Shown piece after piece: positions 7,679 to 11,935 of a DNA stretch of 11,935 bases (its first letter is position 1; every line of letters begins with the position of its first letter). This DNA is from DATDPY01 sp964395765. GTDB taxonomy: Bacteria; Bacteroidota; Bacteroidia; Cytophagales; Cyclobacteriaceae. The notes under the pieces are model-generated. The model was not told where the DNA came from and made no database searches. It saw only the letters and a list, made by a program, of their open reading frames with translations. Both the position numbers and the translations under genes were made by a program. The stretch is from NCBI GenBank assembly GCA_964395765.1, contig CAYNCU010000135.1, positions 1-11,935 on the forward strand, read 5' to 3'.

Positions 7679-8257
7679 ATGATGCATTGGCTGGTTGAAG
7701 CGGATAAATCGGTTTTCCTTTTCTTTAACGGCTTACACAATCATTTCTTTGACATCCTGATGGCCTGGATTTCCAATAAATTCACATGGTTTCCGTTTTA
7801 CGCAGTGCTCATTATTTGGTTAATCGTCAAATACAAACTAAAAGGCCTGATCCTTGTCCTCATGATTGTATTGGTCATTATTTTATGCGACCAGGTAACC
7901 TCCTCCTTTATGAAGCCTTTTTTTGCCAGGTTGAGGCCCTGCCATGACCCTGAAATTGAGAGCCGTGTGCATGTAGTGGGTTCATGCGGAGGTTTGTATG
8001 GATTCGCCTCTTCGCATGCTGCTAACGCATTCGGTCTGGTGATGTTTCTTTATTTGATTTTCAGGAAAATCATTCGCAATACGGCTTATCTTTTTATCTG
8101 GGCTTTCATGATTGCCTACAGCCGGGTTTATGTTGGTGTCCATTTTACAGGCGATGTGGCAGCCGGTGCCTTGACAGGATGTCTTTTCGCCTTCCTTATT
8201 TATGCATTATATCTTAAATTCCCGGATCGGCATAAGATTGAGCCGGAAGTATATTGA
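7679..8257 (+). CDS. PAP2-family membrane phosphatase
   Basis: An integral-membrane acid phosphatase-like enzyme of 192 residues, likely acting on a lipid (di)phosphate at the periplasmic face, such as undecaprenyl diphosphate or a lipid A phosphate. The three PAP2 motifs are intact: KPFFARLRP (79-87, the KxxxxxxRP motif), SSHA (111-114, the PSGH-type motif with the catalytic acid/base His) and SRVYVGVHFTGD (148-159, SRxxxxxHxxxD with nucleophile His155 and Asp159). About five or six hydrophobic segments surround them, and an extracytoplasmic loop between motifs 1 and 2 has two cysteines (88 and 103) that could form a disulphide. The substrate is not determined. The start is the first of two tandem ATGs; using the second removes one residue. 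It follows tamL by 61 bp and seems to have its own promoter and terminator. Confidence 0.93.
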   Translation: MMHWLVEADKSVFLFFNGLHNHFFDILMAWISNKFTWFPFYAVLIIWLIVKYKLKGLILVLMIVLVIILCDQVTSSFMKPFFARLRPCHDPEIESRVHVVGSCGGLYGFASSHAANAFGLVMFLYLIFRKIIRNTAYLFIWAFMIAYSRVYVGVHFTGDVAAGALTGCLFAFLIYALYLKFPDRHKIEPEVY

Positions 8258-8283
8258 ATTTATTATTGCTAATAATTCAATAT
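8251..8283 (+). terminator. AT-rich hairpin overlapping the PAP2 stop codon
   Basis: Arms ATATTGAATT (8251-8260) and AATTCAATAT (8274-8283) are perfectly complementary. A further ATTA/TAAT pair lies inside after a 1-nt bulge, leaving a TTGC loop, so 14 bp of stem in total. The PAP2 TGA (8255-8257) is in the left arm. A run of six T (8294-8299) begins 10 bases after the stem, so this is not a textbook intrinsic terminator. It is plausibly a 3'-end stabiliser or weak terminator. Confidence 0.45.
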
Positions 8284-8329
8284 CGCCGGAGAATTTTTTA
8301 ATTTATGAATGCCAGGCAGAACATAAAAT

Positions 8330-8998
8330 ATGGAGAAAAACCTTGTAGATAATTACCGGCACCGGGGATTAAGACGTCGGCTTGTACAGCAGGTCAGGGA
8401 TAAGGGCATTACGGATGAAACTGTTCTTGCTGCGCTGGAAAAGGTACCACGTCATTATTTCTTTGACCAGGCATTCCTGGAACATGCCTACCAGGATAAA
8501 GCTTTTCCCATCGGGGAAGGCCAGACTATTTCACAGCCTTATACCGTCGCCTTTCAGACCCAGCTTTGCAAGATAAAACCCGGTGACAAGGTAATGGAAA
8601 TCGGCACGGGGTCCGGATACCAGGCCTGTATCTTACTGGAATTAGGGGCAGAGGTATATTCCATTGAATTTAATAAGATATTATTCGATAAGGCAAAGTT
8701 ATTTTTATCTAAAATGGGGTATCATCCGTACCTGTTTCACGGTGACGGTACCAAAGGCATCCCTCCTTTCGCCCCCTTCGACAAGATCCTGGTAACGGCG
8801 GGCGCCCCTTCAGTGCCGAAAATCCTGATCGAACAACTTAAAACAGGTGGTATTATTGTGATTCCCGTCGGGGACAACCAGCTTCAGCAAATGGTGAGGC
8901 TGGTAAAAAAAAGCCCGAAAAAGATTGCAAAGGAATCCTTTGATTATTTTAGTTTCGTTCCCTTGCTGGGAGAACACGGATGGAAAAAAAATAAATGA
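8330..8998 (+). CDS. pcm: Protein-L-isoaspartate O-methyltransferase
   Basis: This cytosolic repair enzyme methylates L-isoaspartyl residues in aged proteins with SAM, so that they can revert to aspartate. The 222-residue protein has the PIMT-specific region GEGQTISQPY (62-71), which binds the isoaspartyl substrate, and a class I methyltransferase SAM site, VMEIGTGSGYQA (88-99), with the acidic ribose-binding residue near SIEFN (111-115). FDKILVTAGAP (150-160) and GGIIVIPVG (173-181) complete the usual motif order. The C-terminus FVPLLGEHGW is typical. It begins 72 bp after the PAP2 gene, and its stop is 3 bp before the thioesterase ATG, so it probably heads a three-gene transcript. No clear promoter box is visible; TATTATTG at 8261-8268 is a one-mismatch candidate but lies in the hairpin. 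Confidence 0.96.
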   Translation: MEKNLVDNYRHRGLRRRLVQQVRDKGITDETVLAALEKVPRHYFFDQAFLEHAYQDKAFPIGEGQTISQPYTVAFQTQLCKIKPGDKVMEIGTGSGYQACILLELGAEVYSIEFNKILFDKAKLFLSKMGYHPYLFHGDGTKGIPPFAPFDKILVTAGAPSVPKILIEQLKTGGIIVIPVGDNQLQQMVRLVKKSPKKIAKESFDYFSFVPLLGEHGWKKNK

Positions 8999-9001
8999 AT
9001 T

Positions 9002-9520
9002 ATGGAAAGGATAAAAAAACTTGTGAGGGAATCGCTGGTCATCCGCACGGAATTATTGTTTCCCAACGATACCAATATGCTGAATACCATGATGGGCGGC
9101 CGTCTGATGCACTGGATGGATATTGTAGGCGCCATTTCCGCTCAAAAACATTCCAACAGCCTCGTGGTGACCGCATCGGTGGATAATATTTCTTTTCGTA
9201 ATCCGATTCATCTTGGCCAGGTGGTTACCCTCCAGGCCCAGGTAACGAGGGCCTTCAATACCTCCATGGAAGTTTACATTAATGTGACCGCAGAAGACAT
9301 TCCGCGGAACATAAAATTTGAAAGCAACTCCGCATTCTTCACTTTCGTTGCCATCGACCGGAACCTGAAGCCGGTAAAAGTTCCCGAAATTACCCCGGAA
9401 ACCGAAGAGGAAATTGAATTGTTTAACGGGGCTCAACGACGGAGGGAATTACGGCTTATACTTGCCAAACGCATGAAGCCCGGGGATGCCACCGATCTTC
9501 AATCCATTCTGAAACTATAA
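9002..9520 (+). CDS. Hotdog-fold acyl-CoA thioesterase (YciA/ACOT-like)
   Basis: A 172-residue single-hotdog protein that should hydrolyse acyl-CoA to free acid and CoA in the cytosol. Characteristic features are PNDTNMLNTMMGGRLMHWMD (21-40), the helix-start glycine pair and the Asp40 general-base position of the acyl-CoA thioesterase family, and the downstream DNISFRNPIHLGQVVTLQAQV strands (61-81), with the conserved Phe-x-x-Pro. The C-terminal 40 residues (from about 130) are charged, beyond the hotdog core, and may help oligomerisation. The chain length it prefers cannot be read. It is 3 bp after pcm and 12 bp before the next gene, so it is co-transcribed. No fatty-acid genes flank it, so a housekeeping CoA-recycling role is only an inference. 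Confidence 0.9.
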   Translation: MERIKKLVRESLVIRTELLFPNDTNMLNTMMGGRLMHWMDIVGAISAQKHSNSLVVTASVDNISFRNPIHLGQVVTLQAQVTRAFNTSMEVYINVTAEDIPRNIKFESNSAFFTFVAIDRNLKPVKVPEITPETEEEIELFNGAQRRRELRLILAKRMKPGDATDLQSILKL

Positions 9521-9532
9521 AAAGGAAAATTT

Positions 9533-9991
9533 ATGGTTACCGATTATTCATTTATCCGCTTTTTATACGATGAAGAAATTTACCGGATCAGTCCGCCCAG
9601 AAAAACAGAAACGGTAACCTTCCGGGGCGCCGTCATCTTCGTGGAATACCCGGGAATTGCCACCCTGCCCACCAAGGAGAAAATGCTTCTTAATAAAATC
9701 CTCGAAGCTGTCAGCCTGAAACCGGTACAGGTAAGCATCGTAAATTTATCGGAATTCAGCAACCGCATCTCCGCAAGGGCCAATATCCGATTTGAAAATG
9801 CCAAGGTGATTTTTTTTACCGGCAAGATCCCTTTGTTGATCAAATCGGCTGACATTAAGAATCGTTATGAAGTTATTGAGGAAGCCAATAGCGAGTTTCT
9901 TCTTGCCGATCCGCTCGAAATCATCGACCAGGATAAAAACCTCAAGAAAATGCTTTGGGATGTGCTTCAGCAATTGTTCCCGCTTACCTGA
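9533..9991 (+). CDS. Unrecognised 152-residue protein, possible DNA polymerase III psi-like
   Basis: I do not recognise this with certainty. It is a soluble alpha/beta-looking protein with no signal peptide or membrane segment. Visible features are a hydrophobic strand GAVIFVEYP (32-40), a helix with EKMLLNKILEAVSL (49-62), the strand VQVSIVN (65-71), another strand AKVIFFTG (90-97) and a C-terminal helix KKMLWDVLQQLFP (138-150) preceded by LLADPLEI. The order 'LL-x-KIL-x-A', 'V-x-I-x-N', then 'ADP...K-x-x-LW-x-x-L' recalls HolD, the psi subunit of the clamp loader, which is about 140 residues and highly diverged between phyla. This is a suggestion from pattern only. An AAAAGGAAAATTT ribosome site precedes the ATG, the clearest Shine-Dalgarno-like signal in the window. 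It ends the pcm-thioesterase unit and converges on the TlpA-like gene. Confidence 0.75.
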   Translation: MVTDYSFIRFLYDEEIYRISPPRKTETVTFRGAVIFVEYPGIATLPTKEKMLLNKILEAVSLKPVQVSIVNLSEFSNRISARANIRFENAKVIFFTGKIPLLIKSADIKNRYEVIEEANSEFLLADPLEIIDQDKNLKKMLWDVLQQLFPLT

Positions 9992-10054
9992 ATAATTTCG
10001 ACAATCGGTTGTTACTAATCCTGATCGTCCGGCGCTCCTTCGGAAGACTCAAAT

Positions 10055-10105
10055 GAAAGCCCGAGACTTTCGATTCCTGATTTTCTGATTTTTGAATCAT
10101 CAGGA
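10055..10105. terminator. Paired inverted repeats between convergent genes
   Basis: Two hairpins can form in the 108-bp gap. The first is GAAAG/CTTTC (10055-10059 with 10067-10071). The second has outer arms TCCTGAT (10075-10081) and ATCAGGA (10099-10105), with an inner GATT-TTTG-AATC stem. The second overlaps the TlpA-like stop codon. Neither is followed by a clear T-run on either strand, so a termination role for both convergent transcripts is only plausible. Confidence 0.35.
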
Positions 10106-11221
10106 ACCGAACAACTGAGCGAGTTTATCATCAAGCGCCTCTCCTCGCAGGTTTTTATCAATGATTTTGCCGCTTTTATCGATCAGGTAAGTAGCGGGGA
10201 TGGCATTAATATTATAGTCCTTCGCGGCTTGCGAATTAAAATATTTCAGATCGGAAACCTGTTTCCACTTCATACCATCATCCTTGATTGCCTTGACCCA
10301 ATCCTCCTTTTTCCTATCCAGGGAAACCCCGAGGATCTCGAAATCTTTTCCCCCGTATTTCTGGTACATCTTCACTACATTCGGGATCTCTCTCCGGCAG
10401 GGTCCGCACCAGGCAGCCCAAAAATCGATCAGTACATATTTCCCACGCAGGGAAGACAGTTTAACGATATTTCCATCGGGGTCAGGTAATGCAATTTCCG
10501 GCGCCATTGATCCGACGGAAAGGTTCCTGATCTGGTTGATTTTGTCAATAAAATCTTTCTTGATTTTGTAATCGGGAATATTTTTATCGATTACCTTGGC
10601 GACACTGTCAACAAAATCAAAATCATTGTCAATGTCAAGGTAATTGACCGCCTGAAGAAGTGCCAGGGATGTACCCATATCCCTGATTTTCTGCTTTTCC
10701 AATTTGTTCAGTTCAACCTGTTTACCGGCATATTCTTTTTGAAGGTCGGTCATTTTCTGTTTGTCATTTTTGTTGTAGGCATCCCTGTATTCATCATCCA
10801 GTTTCTGTGCATCATTGTTAAAGTTTTGTACCAGTTGATTAATACCGGCAAGCTGGTCCATAACCGGTGAACCTTTTATTTCATACCAGCCATTCGCTGA
10901 GTTGCCATCCACATTCACGACGATGTCGGTATCTCCGAATAATAAGGGTATAAACTGGGTTTGGTAGAAATTCAGTCGGTAATAACCCGGCTCCCTGGGT
11001 TTAAAGGTTGAATAATAGGTACCGTCGGGATTGACGGTAAGCGTATCGACAACCACCAGTTTGGAACCGTCAATCTGTTCGAGGGTCACATTTCCTACTC
11101 CTACATGATTGATTTTACCTTTGATCGTTTCCTCTTCGTTTTTATTTCTTTTATCGCCTGAACAGGAGAAGACTGTCAGGGCTAAAAGAAGGGTTAATAT
11201 CTGCCGCATTTTTAATCTCAT
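10100..11221 (-). CDS. TlpA-like thioredoxin-fold lipoprotein with DUF4369-type N-terminus
   Basis: A periplasm-facing, membrane-anchored disulphide oxidoreductase of about 373 residues. From the ATG at 11221 the N-terminus is MRLKMRQILTLLLALTVFSC, a lipoprotein signal with the lipobox cysteine at residue 20; an ATG at 11209 is equally possible. An earlier in-frame GTG at 11278 would bury the signal. A beta-rich DUF4369-type domain follows (about 30-110, from GKINHVGVGNVTL to the DIVVNVDG strand), then a charged helical linker (about 125-235, Lys/Asp/Gln-rich). The C-terminal AhpC-TSA/TlpA domain has APEIALPDPDG, DFWAAWCGPC (active CxxC within WCGPC at about 271-275) and the cis-proline loop NAIPATYLID. 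Such proteins in Bacteroidota are inferred to reduce or reshuffle disulphides in secreted proteins; the partner is unknown. It is monocistronic or follows alaS. Confidence 0.93.
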   Translation of the reverse strand: MRLKMRQILTLLLALTVFSCSGDKRNKNEEETIKGKINHVGVGNVTLEQIDGSKLVVVDTLTVNPDGTYYSTFKPREPGYYRLNFYQTQFIPLLFGDTDIVVNVDGNSANGWYEIKGSPVMDQLAGINQLVQNFNNDAQKLDDEYRDAYNKNDKQKMTDLQKEYAGKQVELNKLEKQKIRDMGTSLALLQAVNYLDIDNDFDFVDSVAKVIDKNIPDYKIKKDFIDKINQIRNLSVGSMAPEIALPDPDGNIVKLSSLRGKYVLIDFWAAWCGPCRREIPNVVKMYQKYGGKDFEILGVSLDRKKEDWVKAIKDDGMKWKQVSDLKYFNSQAAKDYNINAIPATYLIDKSGKIIDKNLRGEALDDKLAQLFGS

Positions 11222-11330
11222 TTTAATTACATGCAATTTTACAATTTTATTGCCATATACCGCTGTTTTGCTCATCACACTTTTATAACTTTTTTATAAC
11301 GGGAATTGTTGAGTCGCGGACTTGTTAAAA

Positions 11331-11370
11331 TGGGGAACCGGGGAATCGGGAATTCGGGGAACCGGGGAGC
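11331..11370 (+). repeat. Five-copy 8-bp tandem repeat, G-quadruplex-like
   Basis: Five consecutive imperfect octamers: TGGGGAAC, CGGGGAAT, CGGGAATT, CGGGGAAC, CGGGGAGC. The 13-mer GGGGAACCGGGGA recurs exactly at 11332-11344 and 11356-11368. The five G-runs of 3-4, with loops of 4-5 bases, satisfy a G-quadruplex pattern on the + strand (C-rich on the strand transcribed as alaS/TlpA mRNA). Confidence 0.8.
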
Positions 11371-11371
11371 C

Positions 11372-11393
11372 TTTAGCTATCGAATAAGCTAAA
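11372..11393. repeat. Inverted repeat adjoining the G-rich repeat
   Basis: TTTAGCT (11372-11378) and AGCTAAA (11387-11393) form a perfect 7-bp stem with an 8-nt loop. It starts one base after the G-rich tandem repeat. On the minus strand it lies 53 bp past the alaS stop and is not followed by a T-run; on the plus strand a T-run (11402-11408) starts 8 bases later. The role is unclear. Confidence 0.4.
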
Positions 11394-11445
11394 TGATCTT
11401 GTTTTTTTCTCCGGCAACACGCTATGCGGCGTCAGGGTTTGGCGA

Positions 11446-11935
11446 TCACACTTTTTCCAGGAATTCGGCTGCTTTCAGCAGCGCGGATTTCAGGCCTTCC
11501 GCTTTCTTACCTCCGGCGGTAGCATAAAAAGGCTGTCCTCCTCCCCCTCCTGAAATCTCTTTGGCCAATTCCCTGACAATACCTGAAGCATCCATTTGTT
11601 TTTCCTTCACCAGCGATTCGGATAGCATTACCGTAAGTTGCGGCTTGCCTTTGTTCAGATTTCCCAACACCAGGTATAAAGGATCGACCTGCTGCTTGAT
11701 CTGAAACGCCAGGTTCTTAACGGTGGAAGGGTCCTGTTCACCGATATCATCAATGATGTAATGTATTCCATCAACCAATTTTGATTTCCTGATCAATTCC
11801 TCTTTCAGGTCACCGGCTTTTTCCGATTTCAGTTTATCAAGTTCCCTGACCAGGTTGTCCTTTTCATCCAGCAGGTGCCGAACGGCTTCAACAACATCAT
11901 GCGGGCCCTTAAGGGAACTATTTACACTGTCAAGT
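11446..11935 (-). CDS. alaS: Alanyl-tRNA synthetase, C-terminal part (cut by window edge)
   Basis: The last 162 or so codons of alaS, which charges tRNA-Ala in the cytosol. The frame is open from the right window edge (a TTG at 11796 is an internal Leu codon) to the TGA at 11446-11448. The visible part begins in a charged heptad-like helix (about LLDEKDNLVRELDKLKSEK, the C-terminal coiled coil) and continues into the DHHA1/C-Ala domain. That domain carries the hallmark glycine-rich stretch EISGGGGGQPFYATAGGK, then ALLKAAEFLEKV at the end. The C-Ala domain helps bind the tRNA elbow and supports editing. Catalytic and editing domains are outside the window. It runs in the same direction as the TlpA-like gene, 225 bp away. 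Confidence 0.95.
   Translation of the reverse strand, partial: LDSVNSSLKGPHDVVEAVRHLLDEKDNLVRELDKLKSEKAGDLKEELIRKSKLVDGIHYIIDDIGEQDPSTVKNLAFQIKQQVDPLYLVLGNLNKGKPQLTVMLSESLVKEKQMDASGIVRELAKEISGGGGGQPFYATAGGKKAEGLKSALLKAAEFLEKV

Noticed and set aside
11226..11252. TAAAATTG occurring twice on the minus strand before the TlpA-like gene as promoter boxes
   Set aside because: Each differs from TAnnTTTG at one key position, one lies too close to the start codon, and no -33 element is visible; likely AT-rich chance.
11222..11278. N-terminal extension of the TlpA-like protein from GTG 11278
   Set aside because: It would place about 20 polar residues ahead of a clear lipoprotein signal peptide; the starts at 11221 or 11209 are more credible.
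1..11935. Defence island, prophage, mobile element or CRISPR array
   Set aside because: No transposase, integrase, nuclease-effector, phage structural gene or spaced repeat array is present; the genes are conserved housekeeping types.

Overview
The window looks like an ordinary chromosomal housekeeping segment from a member of the Bacteroidota, probably an uncultured Bacteroidales-like lineage. I could not settle the order from the sequence. Three things point there: a TamL-type Omp85 lipoprotein next to a TrmH-family methyltransferase, a TlpA-like lipoprotein with an N-terminal DUF4369-type domain, and a TAnnTTTG (sigma-ABfr type) -7 box. Canonical Shine-Dalgarno sequences are scarce. Base composition is even along the window and I see no transposase, integrase, tRNA, rRNA, CRISPR array or phage gene.

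Layout, left to right. 1-1145 (+) is the 3' part of a long MORN-like (YwqK/COG2849-type) repeat protein that enters from outside the window. 1318-4386 (+) is a compact run: purC (purine synthesis), a STAS-domain protein, rnz (tRNA 3' maturation) and a queuosine-precursor transporter of the YhhQ/VUT family. The last three are joined by 4-bp stop/start overlaps using TTG and GTG starts. 4409-5149 (-) is a TrmH/SpoU rRNA or tRNA 2'-O-methyltransferase, convergent with that run and divergent from tamL. 5161-7617 (+) is tamL, an outer-membrane Omp85 protein with a lipoprotein signal. 7679-8257 (+) is a PAP2-family membrane phosphatase with its own promoter-like box, a 16-bp palindrome in the leader and a strong AT-rich hairpin over the stop codon. 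8330-9991 (+) is a tight three-gene unit: pcm (isoaspartate repair methyltransferase), a hotdog acyl-CoA thioesterase and an unrecognised 152-residue protein whose layout resembles the DNA polymerase III psi subunit. 10100-11221 (-) is a TlpA-like thioredoxin lipoprotein, and 11446-11935 (-) is the C-terminal end of alaS, cut by the window edge.

The genes do not form one pathway. RNase Z, the queuosine-precursor transporter, the TrmH-like methyltransferase and AlaS all concern tRNA or rRNA. TamL, PAP2 and the TlpA lipoprotein concern the envelope. Pcm is protein repair.

I found no convincing new multi-gene system. The points most worth a second look are the possible psi-like protein at 9533-9991, the five-copy 8-bp G-rich repeat between alaS and the TlpA gene, the nearly zero-length divergent junction between the methyltransferase and tamL, and the palindrome and hairpin that bracket the PAP2 gene.
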